DNA from: Sodiomyces alkalinus F11
Lineage: Eukaryota > Ascomycota > Sordariomycetes > Glomerellales > Plectosphaerellaceae
Direction of reading: 5' to 3'
Assembly: GCF_003711515.1 (NCBI RefSeq)
Contig: NW_021167081.1
Location: forward strand, 1,817,630-1,881,629
DNA length: 64,000 bases
Shown here: one piece after another, positions 37,073 through 47,150 of the stretch
Position numbering within the stretch: position 1 is the stretch's first letter
Layout of the letters: the number at the start of each line of letters is the position of its first letter
Position numbers and translations under genes: made by a program
The notes under the pieces: model-generated
Database searches by the model: none
Told to the model about the DNA's origin: nothing
The model's input: the letters and a program-made list of their open reading frames with translations, nothing else

Positions 37073-40000
37073 TTACTCGCCCTCCGTCTCCGAGGGGCGG
37101 TCCATCTCGAGGCTCTCCTTGTTCTCCCGGCCCTTCTTCTTCATCGAGAACCGGCTACTCCAACCGCTCATGCTCATGCGACCACCGCCCTGGCTCGCGT
37201 CCCGGGATTTAATCGGCCCAAACGACGGGCTGCTGGTCACGCTGTCATAGCTGCGCCCCAGCTGGTTCAAGTCCGCCTCGCACAGGTCGTCCACGTCGCC
37301 AATGCTGGATCGTTCCGCCGAGTAAGGATAATTCTTGTCCGAGTGCGTCGCGCTGCCGGGCCCTTTCTTGAAGAGGCCCGAGTCCTTACCCAGCCGCGAA
37401 GAGATGCTGAACTTGCTTGCGCTGCCCTTGCGGAAGAGCTTCCGCATCGCGCTTTCCTGCTCCTTCAAGCTGGCCGAGGCGCCCGTGCTCGGATTGTCCG
37501 ACGGTGTGTTGGAGAAGGTCGGTTCCAGAGAGAGCGTGAGGGACTCGCGTGATTCCGACACCGAGGTCTGCGTATGAACCGAGAACGTGTCACGGGAAAT
37601 CCGCGACTCCGTAGGCGATTCGTCCATGCCCGGAAAGGCCTCCATGCTCGGCGTCAGGGACCCGGCTTTCTTGTCCCTGTCCTTGGCCTTGTCTCTGCCT
37701 TTTTCTTTCTCCTTGCCTTTCCCTTTGTCCTTGCCGGCGTCTGATTCCTTGTCCTTAGGCCGGAAGAAACCCGCCATAAAAGTTGGGGCCGCCGGGTTGA
37801 GGCGCTGCTCCAGCAACCTGGAAGCCGGGAGCGGCCTACCAATCACGCCGACCTGGCTCGGGGACACGTGAGGATCGAGCAGAGCCTCTTCATCCAAGAT
37901 CTCGTCATCTGCCGAGGCAAGCGTCGTCTTTAAAGCAGAAGGCGATCCATGGAGCGAAGGCCGCCGGGACGGATTTCGCGACGACCACGGTGCCGTCTCT
38001 GGCAGCCAAATGCGCCTGCTGCTGAAGTTCGCCATGCCGCCGCCATCGCCCGGCGCCCCCCAGATAGATCCACTGTCGGTAGAAGGTCGCGGGAACTCGG
38101 CCGACGCTATCGACGCGGGCCTCGGGCTAGTCGGCACGCGGTCCGGGAATACGCCAGACGAGCTCGCGAAAGGGTTCAGCCGCCGAGCTGAAAACCTGGA
38201 GGGCGGCGGCATGTTCCCTTCGCTCTCGCCCAGGGTGGGGCCGGGAGCAGACGGAAGGCCAGAGCCAGGGCCAGGGGCAGAGGTAGGGTTAGAATCAGGA
38301 ATATTTCGGTTAAGAAACCAGTTCGTTGCGAAAGCTATCCTACGCTTGTTGACCGTGTCGCCTTCCTCGCCCTGCCTGGGAAACGACTGGCTCTGGCCTG
38401 CCTTCAAAGTGCCCAGAACGGGTCCGCCGTCGTCGAGGTCCCTAACACCCCTACTGCGGTTGAACGTCGCGAGCAGATTGGTGAACCGGTGGTGACCGGA
38501 CGCCGGTGCATGGCCGCCGGCGCCGGGTGACCCCGTCACATCGTTCAGGGACCTGCGCTCGCTGCTGTCCACACGGTGCATGTCGAAAGGCAGGTGATGC
38601 GTCGAGGCGTGGGGACTAGAGAGTCTGCTCATCCGACCCGACGACGTGGGCGACTTGGGGTCGTTCTCGTGGTCCCAGCCGACCGGGCTCCTCCGAGACT
38701 CCGAAGGCGGGCTTGGGGGGTCGTCGTCGCCCAGGATGCCCGACGGCAGGAGAGCCGTCGCCGTCGGACTCAAAGGCGCACCACCAGTCGGGACCCTCAG
38801 CTCGACATCGCTGCCATGTCGTTCTGCGCCGCCAAGATCCGCCGAGGACATGTCCATAAAAGGCCCGGGGGCAAAGCTGGACCGCCCACCCAACCCGGCC
38901 ACCGTCGTCGGCCCGTACATGGTGTCGGGAGGGGAAACAAACTGTGTCGGGGGGCCGGCCGCGACAACGGGATTCGGCAGCGACGTGTTACTGGCACGAC
39001 TTCTCCGCTTGACCTGCGCCGACACGGGCTGGTCGAAGTCGACGCCCGACGCATTCGCCTGGCTGTAGACCTGGGCGCTGGCTTGCTGCTGTGCGTAGAT
39101 CTGGGTTTGGAGGACATGCATGTGGTTCTCAATCTGCTGGGCCCGCCTGCTCTCCATTATGAGCTGACTTTGGAGGTCCCTTTTCCTAAAATCGAACTCC
39201 CTCCTGGCTTTCCGGTCGTCCTCCTTCCATCTCTCGTCCTCGTCGCCGCCGGGGAGCTTCTTCCGCTCAGTCTCGAGATCTTTCAGCTGCTCCTTCTTCT
39301 CCTTATATTCGGATTCGAGCTGGGCATGTTCTTCCTTCAGCGCCGCGATTTCCTCTTCCAGGTGTTTGAGTTTGAGGTCGCGATCCTGCTGGATGCTGTC
39401 CTCCTCGGTTGCGAAGCCTTCTCGGGATTTTTTCATCTTCGATACGTCCTCGTTGCATTTCTCCACAGAGTCTTGCACCTTTCTCCTCTTGTCCTGCTTC
39501 TCTTTCAGCAAGTTCTCCTTCCTTGCCTTGTCCTTGTTCGTCTGGCGCATCTGCTCATAGGTCGCCTTAACCCTCTGTTTCAGTTGTGCCGTGTGATCGT
39601 CTTTCTCCTTATGGAGTTGCTTCTTTTTCTCCTTCTCCTTTTTGAGGGTGTCTTCGAGTATTCTGAAATCGGTTTCCTCCTGGCCGTATTGAGCCAGGAT
39701 GTCTTCGATCTCGTTCCTCGTCTTCTCCAAGGCGTCGGCAAGCTCTTTGAGTGACGGTTCCCGACGGTCGCTATCGTAAGGCAGCTTGATGGCCGGCTGG
39801 TCCTGACTGGCCACGGACGGGGAATGACGGCGATTCAGCGTATTGCGCCGCTGGCCAGGTGCACTCGACGAGCCTTCGCGGGGAGCCGCGGGACCGCCTT
39901 CAAGAGATGGGGCTGCTTCGATGGAAGGCACCTGGGCCTTGTTGCCGGCGGCTCCGGTGGACAGCGATTGGGCATTTTTCGGCTCCTGGTCGTGGAAGCT

Positions 40001-41006
40001 GTCGGGGATCCGAGAGTTCCCGAGATCCGGGCGGCCGTCTCGTTTGTAGGTGCGTAGGCGGATGATCTGACTCCCCGTTTGGAAATTGTTGGGTCCGACG
40101 GCAATTACTCGTACATTGTAACAATGGTTTGGTCGAAGTCCTGTCACTGTGATGGCCGTCTCTTCAGGCCTCGACTCGCCAACTGCAGAGCGAAACAATG
40201 ATGACCAGTTAGCACCTTCGCCATTCGCCATTCGCACTGCGAGGATGCAATCCAGGGAGCAACTGGGGAGGGTGCACGACGACAGCGATACTGACCATTG
40301 ACACCGTTGACTTGTATCAGGTACTTCTGAACGGGGCGGTTGCTGGGCGGTCGGGTCCAGTTGAGAGTGGCGGCGTCGACACGGATACCGGCGAGGGAGA
40401 CATCGGGAGGTTCGGGGACATCGACGCCCAGGATACTGATGAGTTCGGGGGTGGGCTTCCATAGCGTTTGCCAGGTACGATTGAGCAGCCTAAGCGGGTA
40501 TCAATGTCAGTAAAGTTCAGTGGCTTTGGCCGTTGCTTAGTTGCTTAGGCGGCGTCCCAAAAGAGAGGGCACGTGGCGCGTATGATGACGTTTGCGCAGG
40601 TAAGCGGCACGGTTTAACGGCCGCAACGTGCGACGATGCAGCGGCTGGCATGCTGTTGGCTGGCTGGGTGTTGTCGCTGGACCGGTGGCCAAACAGATAG
40701 GCAGGTCGGATTCGCGACAGGCAACGAGAAAGAAACCCACACTCACCAAAAGACTGCCGCCAGAGTGACAATCATATTGGCATGGCCTAGCAGGAACGTA
40801 TCGAGACGAAGATACCAGAAGAGCTCGCGGGAATAGTGCAGGGACCGGACAAAAATTATGTTGGCGTAGAGAGGAGATATGACCCAGAAGGTGACGATGG
40901 TCAAGATGCAACGAAGCAAAATCAAGAGCGAGCTGGCGGGTCTTGTAACCCACCAGGCGACGAGGCAGCTGATGAGAAGGAATCTAGTCAGAAGCAGCCA
41001 TAACAT
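37073..41006 (-). CDS. Membrane-anchored fibronectin type III / coiled-coil protein
   Basis: Three exons: 40747-41006, 40296-40489 and 37073-40182; introns are GT-AG and the model closes at 1187 aa. The start is the first ATG of the first exon frame. Residues 1-87 are strongly hydrophobic, with about three membrane helices (WLLLTRFLLISCLVAWW; SSLLILLRCILTIVTFWV; a third ending AAVFW). A single FN3 domain covers about 114-195 (PPDVSLAGIRVDAATLNWTRP, YLIQVNG, TGLRPNHCYNVRVIAVG). A long Lys/Glu coiled coil runs about 295-518. The remaining 660 residues are Ser/Pro-rich and disordered with a KDKGKGKEKEKGRDK run near the middle. Family knowledge: similar FN3/coiled-coil proteins occur across filamentous ascomycetes but I know of no assigned role. 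A membrane tether with a long cytoplasmic coiled coil suggests a scaffold or tethering function (inference). The second intron has a translatable 3' part, but splicing is required to restore the FN3 fold. Confidence 0.88.
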
Positions 41007-41618
41007 CGCCGCGACCAAGAGAAGAAAAGGAAAACAATAAAGGAAACAAAAAAAAAGAATTAGCAAAAACGAGACGAAGATGGGATTTGGGGTGGAAATG
41101 AAAAAGAGCGATTAGAAGATTTAGTGGGAATCTTGGGAGATCGATGCTACCTTGTAAGTGTGAGGTACCTCCATATTGGAGTCATACCGTTGTATGTAAC
41201 TTTGTAAGGTACAACGTACACCTTAGGTAGGTATTGGGCAAGGCTGCTATTAGCCGCGTCAAGAACCTGGCCCGAATCTCGGCAGTCGAAGTCAATACCT
41301 TGTTGCCGTACCCTGTGTGGGGTGGGGTGTCACTGATGGCCTGCAAGAGCCTCTCTCCACTGGTACCGTACGGAACTTCTTATTACGGATAGTGCTCCAA
41401 GGACAAAGGCAGAGAGAAAGAAGGCTGAAGAAAGAGGCGTATCGCAGTATAGAAGGTTTTTATGACTCGTAAGGCAGGTCGCCAGCTCAAATATTTATCC
41501 ATCCACACACAGACCGGACTAGGACTTGTCCTTTGAATTACAGGAGTAACAAAAGCGAACGAGGCGTTAAAAGAAGAGAAGCGTGTCAGACGACCATGAC
41601 AATGGGCAAAAATATCAT
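41007..41618. promoter_or_regulatory. Intergenic: FN3-gene promoter and tRNA 3' flank
   Basis: About 0.6 kb. Contains microrepeats (GGTACAACGTACACCTTAGG near 41209-41228). On the minus strand a T-run just downstream of the first tRNA (A-run at about 41607-41611 on the plus strand) is a plausible RNA polymerase III terminator. Confidence 0.5.
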
Positions 41619-41709
41619 TTCCGAATCGGGGAATCGAACCCCGGGCCTGTCGGCACTACTACCGTTCCAGATTGAGAGCGACAAATGTTAACCACTACAC
41701 CAATTCGGA
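41619..41709 (-). tRNA. tRNA-Glu (anticodon CUC) with 19-nt intron
   Basis: On the minus strand the acceptor stem TCCGAAT pairs with ATTCGGA and the discriminator base is A. The T arm is CGGGG-TTCGATT-CCCCG with a perfect B box (GGTTCGATTCC). The anticodon stem TGTCG/CGACA encloses C-T-CTC-A followed by a 19-nt insertion before the last loop base: the canonical intron position after nucleotide 37. Removing it leaves a 72-nt tRNA. Anticodon CUC reads GAG. A T-run follows as terminator. Confidence 0.95.
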
Positions 41710-42009
41710 TATCTTGTTGCAGACAGCTATGTATCGTTGCTCTAACTGCCATTGCCCTAAGGCAGCACAGGGCCTCTTATGTTCATAGATAAAAGGAGTC
41801 TAAAAGAAGTACAGCCTTGATCGTTATCTATTACTTTTATATTAAAGTCTTAATAAATTTAAGAGAAGAAGATAAGAAGAAAAGGGGAAAAAAAAGGTGC
41901 TTAACTACTCTACCTTTAAGCATAAAGGAGGAGAGACTTCCCAATTTTATTATGTATTTCAGCGGGCCAATCAGCGTAGCGATAGAAAATAGTGACAAAA
42001 AAAATAAAT
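41710..42009. other. AT-rich spacer between the two tRNA-Glu genes
   Basis: 300 bp, clearly richer in A/T than the surroundings, especially 41.80-41.93 kb (ATTACTTTTATATTAAAG and a poly-purine stretch). No gene. An A-run at about 41997-42004 gives the second tRNA a T-run terminator on its strand. Confidence 0.6.
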
Positions 42010-42096
42010 TTCCGAATCGGGGAATTGAACCCCGGGCCTGTCGGTTCTATATTGGAGATTGAAAACGACAAATGTTAACCACTACACCAATTCGGA
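42010..42096 (-). tRNA. tRNA-Glu (anticodon UUC) with 15-nt intron
   Basis: Same tRNA body as its neighbour: acceptor TCCGAAT/ATTCGGA, discriminator A, anticodon stem TGTCG/CGACA. The loop is T-T-TTC-A, so the anticodon is UUC (reads GAA). The intron is 15 nt and shares only its first few bases (ATCT) with the other copy. The B box is GGTTCAATTCC, with one G-to-A change from its neighbour; this position varies in tRNAs, so function is still likely. Mature length is 72 nt. Confidence 0.93.
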
Positions 42097-45000
42097 GGCT
42101 CGTATTGAAGTGTATTGTAAGATTTACTGCGCGGTCTTGGCATTTAGTCTTCTACGTCCTCGTTACCACGCCATACCATTAGGAATTCTCCCATTAAGGT
42201 GTTTCTTGGTAGTAGGAATGATGATTTAACTACCTGGGCATATGGGCAAACCGGAGTAGGTTGGCAGCAACATCGGATAGACTTGATATGGAAAGAACAC
42301 CGGGTCGAACCAGCACGTCCCTCGACATTTGGGAGTGCAAATGTACGGATACTTGCTTCGCACTCCGTACAGATACTTGATATGTGTTTGAGAACTTCCC
42401 GGGCCCTTAAATCAAACATGGGAACCAAGACGTGAATGCCAGCTGGCTTTTGCAATGCCACGACACTCAGGCAAACACCCCCGATCATGTATGCGTACTG
42501 GAAGGACGAACAGGGTTCGCAGGTAAGAGTTCGCAGAACACAATCATAGTACCTTAGGTATGCGAAGCAGTTCGGACCCGAGTGACGAGACATTCGGGAA
42601 GGAAGCTCGAGATTCTAGAAGATCGCGAGCGCTATCAAAGCCAAGGGAAGACGTGGACTCGGACGGACTAGTACGGTCCTTGATCGATGCAGCAGGCTTC
42701 CGTTTCGGGAAGTTTTGCCCTCCCAAGCAACCTAGGCACCGGCGTATGATCAGGGACAGGGACCAAAAATCAACTGTTGTTTCCGGTCAACCTCGCACTT
42801 ATTTCGGTCTCGTCTCCCTACCTTAAGGTAAGCATAGGTAACCAGTCCACAAAGCCTGCCACTCAAATCCGGTCAAACAGTAAGTACTATTGCTTCTGCT
42901 GTGACCAAGCAAGGGCACATAAAACTCCTTTCAGGACGCCGTCTTGTCCGCATCTCGTACGCGTTCGGGTCGGATAGGCAGTCGAGTGCGAGCTTCATCG
43001 GATTTGGTGGCGTTGTCGTCTTCTTGTAGGTCTTCCTGGTGATGGCTAAATCATCGACATGGCTCGAAATAGCAGGCATATATATGTGTGAGCCGATTGT
43101 ATTTCGCCAGGTAAGCCGAAGACGGGTGCCGGGAGCCTTCTACTTCAGGCATATAGGCAGGCTTCCAGCCCTAGCCTACAAGCCTACAACGTACTCCGTA
43201 CATCTATGCGACCTAGGAATATATCGTGCAACCCCCACCTCCTTCTCGAATTGGCAACAGTGATGACACATCCGCGGCTCCCTCGAAGTGGAGTCGCCTA
43301 ATTAGTTCGCAAGTTGGACATGAGCAGAAAACCGCCCACCTTTGACAGTGTCAGAAAAGGGGGAATCATGCAAGAGCGCAGAACGAGTCGCATTGTCGAT
43401 AGCCAAACGCCCCGTCACACTCAGTGGTTAAGAGCAGTAATCTGTCCATGCTAAACCATCGAGTTTGGGCCACGCAAAACGTGCGCCGACAAAGACAACT
43501 AGACGAGCGGTGTTCGGACGCAGGGTAACACGCAGGAGGAACGGAGTAGTATGTCGTTGAAAATACGAAGTATGTACGTATACGAGCTTAGCTGGGCGTA
43601 ACAAGGCGGGGTTCGCATCCTCTGACCAGTCCCGTTCCCTTCTTCTTCCATCCTCCCAGCGGTCGTCACTGAGCCTTTTCCTCTGGCTTGGCGTTCCTGG
43701 CGCCGAGCGCGACGAGACCTTGGTCGTATTCGTATTACTTCGACACGGGTTTCGCAGAAGACATTGATGATAATTCACATTGTTTTCATCGCCCATGGTC
43801 GACTAGCGTCATCTATGTTCTCCGTTTCTGGCAGAAGATCATGATCCCTCCTTTCTCTTGATACAACTATCGTGATACGAATAACCCTATCCAGCAAGAA
43901 GTGAGTAGTAATACTGAGTATCTGTATGCGAGCGACTTCAGGCGCCGTACGTCTGTCAGATGCAGCCTCACAAGACACGGTCCAGGCCAGTGAGACAATT
44001 CATTTCGTACTTACGGTCTGACTTGCAAGAAGTATGTAGGTATGTAGTCACGGGACATGACAAGAATTTGGCAACGATCTTCTACGGAAACCCGGGACTA
44101 AGCATTGCAAGCAAGGTTTAGCTGTTGGAGTGGGATGGCGGGAGGAAGGAGCCTACCTTATAAGGCACAGTGTCCCAAGGTCCGGACTAGCCGTACTCTG
44201 TAACGAGGCAGCAAAAGCCTCAATGCCCAGATACATACGTACATATCCCGTGCCCACCAAGGATTTAACCTTAGGACGCGCCTGGGGCTCAACACCCGCG
44301 AGAAAGGATTTCTGTCCAACCGTCAACGGCGAAACGTGCCCACCTGGACCCGTAAGATGGTCGCGGGGGGTAAGCCGCTAATAACTGATGGTACACGTAC
44401 ATAACCGCATTCTCCTGCGAGACACCCTGCCCGTGTTCACTGACGTAGTGTCTCTCCCTGTGAGTTTTCGTCCCCGAAGTGATGGTCATAACGTCAAACC
44501 TGGGGAACCAATGTTAGAGAAAATGGGAGGTCAACAGAGGGAAACAGAACATGTAAAACTAAATGGGAGGAAAGTAAACGAAGAAGGGTAATTTGTGCGA
44601 TCAAGGTCATAGTAAACAGGACTCGACAACTTATGGTCGATATGCCGACGGGTTACGGCAGCTCTAGTACCAATCGTCCGGATCAGCCGCGAATTGGAAG
44701 CGCCTTTTTCTTATGTACATACGTACGCCGTAATTTCGTCCCCCAGCTTCATACGCCGCAGTAATGTCTCTCGTCTGATGCAGCCCAAGCTTGGTGTGCC
44801 TCGTACTGAGTTGATACCAAGACTTTTTTTCTTTTGTTCGAACAGGGAGTTTGCCCTTGTCTCGGCCTCTACGAAGTACGAAGTATTAACACCCTCCCTC
44901 ACAGAGGATCCCCATGCCATGCGCTCATCCCATGACCAGCAAAGAGAGGCATTGTTACAGTGACAGCTTGGAAGTACTCGTCTCTGGCATGTTCAGTCTA

Positions 45001-47150
45001 AAGTACGTTGTATAGTTGGATTTTGGAATTCGTCCGTACAGAGGTTCCCAGCCACTACCTGTCATGCCCAACTATCTCATCACGCAGTCAGACCATGGGA
45101 AGAAGAATTTACTTGAGTAGAAAGACGCTGGGGATTTCCCCTTGTTATTGCCTGTTTGTCTGTCCTGCACTATCCCCGAGAGATATATTCTGCGCTGCTA
45201 TCCTCCATTTCCGATGGGCTATCAATGATCGTCCATCGTTCCCGTCTCCTTGATTACCTTACCTTGGTTACGTTCGCTTTCTGATGTCTAGGCCACCGTG
45301 GTTCCTTGCCTCGCTCGCTCTCCTTCGTTATTACTTTTTGTTGGATTTCCCTAACAGCGGCAGAATATGTTCTGACCTTTTTAATTTTCTTTCTTAATTC
45401 AATCGGTCTCAACCTTCTATCACCGAATCTCGGAATCTCGACTCAAGCCCCCGCCACAAATCCCTCGTCACTTCACACCCGCGCTAGGTCTCCCCTCCGC
45501 GACGACAACTGCAAACACGACCTCTCTTGCCGTTGCGCCTGTCCGCCTCGGTAAGTACTGCGTGTATATTTCTTTACGTGAATGAAAATCCCTGTTCCAT
45601 ATTACCTGCATACCTTCAAGATTGATCATTCAGATTATCCGAAGAGTCGAGAATGAGGACGAGGCAAGAGGTATTATGATACTAGGACTTCTCTGAGGGG
45701 TATCCTGTTTTAGGGGAGGCACCACCCAGGACGATAGTTTCTTGGGAAAGAATCAGTTGGAGCGTACTTGCCCCGTCACAATGTCCCTGTCCTATTAAAC
45801 CTTCTTTCGTCGCAGCTACGTGACAACAGCCAAAACATTTTTCCACCTTCAACTTCTTCTTCCACTGTTTTGCCTACCCATCTAGTTATCTCTACCTAGC
45901 TCCCTGCAAGCAACGCACGCACGCCAATCCGTCCTCTGGGCAGGCACTTTCATCATCTCTTTTTTTTATTTCCCTTTCCCTCCCTCCTTTGCGCAGCCAC
46001 GGCTTTCCGCTCCTTCATTGCTGTCTGCTGCCCCCCCCCCCCCGCTGTTACTGCTCTCTGTTATACCCCTGTCATCCCGAAGAGAAGAACGTACAACAAC
46101 ACACAAAGCAGGAGAACTGCACAGCGCCTCCTTTAGAATGGTGGCAACGATCACGGCTTGGGAAGAGAAACCAAGGGTTGGCTGTAGCTGACGACTCCAT
46201 GCTGGTCGATGCAGCCTTCGGTGGCTCTGTTGGCTAAGGTACTTGTCAGTGGGATGCGACCTCGGTACCTGGGTTCGATAATTGACTGGGTACTAATAAC
46301 TAAGGTACCTACCTTACCTTACCTGAATTAGTGGGAGATTTGGTGCATTCTCCAAGACAGTAAGGACCCAGGCGGGTGTGCGCTGCCAAGCGGTTGCCCA
46401 TACCTATATCCCCGCTTAGCGCGAAACCCCCCCGGCAGGATCTTCAGAACCCGCTGCTCACCTGCCCCAACGTCCCAGGGTACGGTGTCCCCAGCGCGCC
46501 CACTGCCCATTTCGCACTTCGCATTTCGGTGGAGATTCAATCCAGTTCCCACCTCTTCCTTTCACCCAGAAAAATCTACACACTTTGCTCCTCTGGTCCA
46601 GTCCATCCCCTCCGGCTCCTGGCTGTCTCGTTTCGATTTCGATCTGTCATCATACTTTCATCCGCCAGGCCCAGTTGTGCTTTTGGGGTCTGACCACCAA
46701 CTAAGGTCCCTTCGCTAATTACTAGTAACCCAGCCTCTCGTTCTAAACCCGAAATTCGTACTGTCAACTGTCAGCACGCCACCGCCATCGTTTCACCCGC
46801 AACCTGCCTCCTAGCCCCCGCCGAACAAGCCCAACCCATTGGGAACGCTTTTCATTTCGCGACGCCTCCCTACGGCTCGAATCCTCTCTATACACAGCAT
46901 CAGGCAGAAACGGCTTCGGACGTCTCTCGTTCCACTCATCCGACCAAACCACCGGTTGTCCCAGATCCTGCGAATCAATGCTGCCGAGAACGAGCATCGC
47001 TTCGTGACAAATACCGCAGTGACCATCTCGTGCCGGCACGTCCGCCTCATCCCCAGCCTCGCGATTTCCTAGAGCCCAAATCCAGTCTCCCTCTTCTCCA
47101 ACGCGGCCATTGGGGGGCTCACTCACAACCTCCCCTTCCTCACAGGAACA
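42097..47150. other. Intergenic plus long leader of the Skt5-like gene
   Basis: 42.1-45.2 kb shows no convincing gene. From about 45.25 kb the plus strand turns pyrimidine-rich (45.24-45.43, 45.84-46.04 and 46.4-46.7 kb), like 5' leader DNA. A GTAAGT donor-like site at 45551 and a CCTTCCTCACAG acceptor-like site ending at 47145, five bases before the ATG, would suit a leader intron. A C-run lies at about 46030-46043 and a GGTACC/CCTTACCTTACC microrepeat patch at 46262-46325. Confidence 0.5.
46262..46325. repeat. Microrepeat patch (GGTACC, CCTTACCTTACC)
   Basis: Starts with CTCGGTACCTGGG and ends with AAGGTACCTACCTTACCTTA: the same word family as elsewhere, here upstream of the Skt5-like gene. 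Confidence 0.55.

Noticed and set aside
38576..39754. 392-codon open frame on the plus strand
   Set aside because: Antisense to the coiled-coil part of the FN3 protein; the Leu-rich translation is the mirror of Lys/Glu codons.
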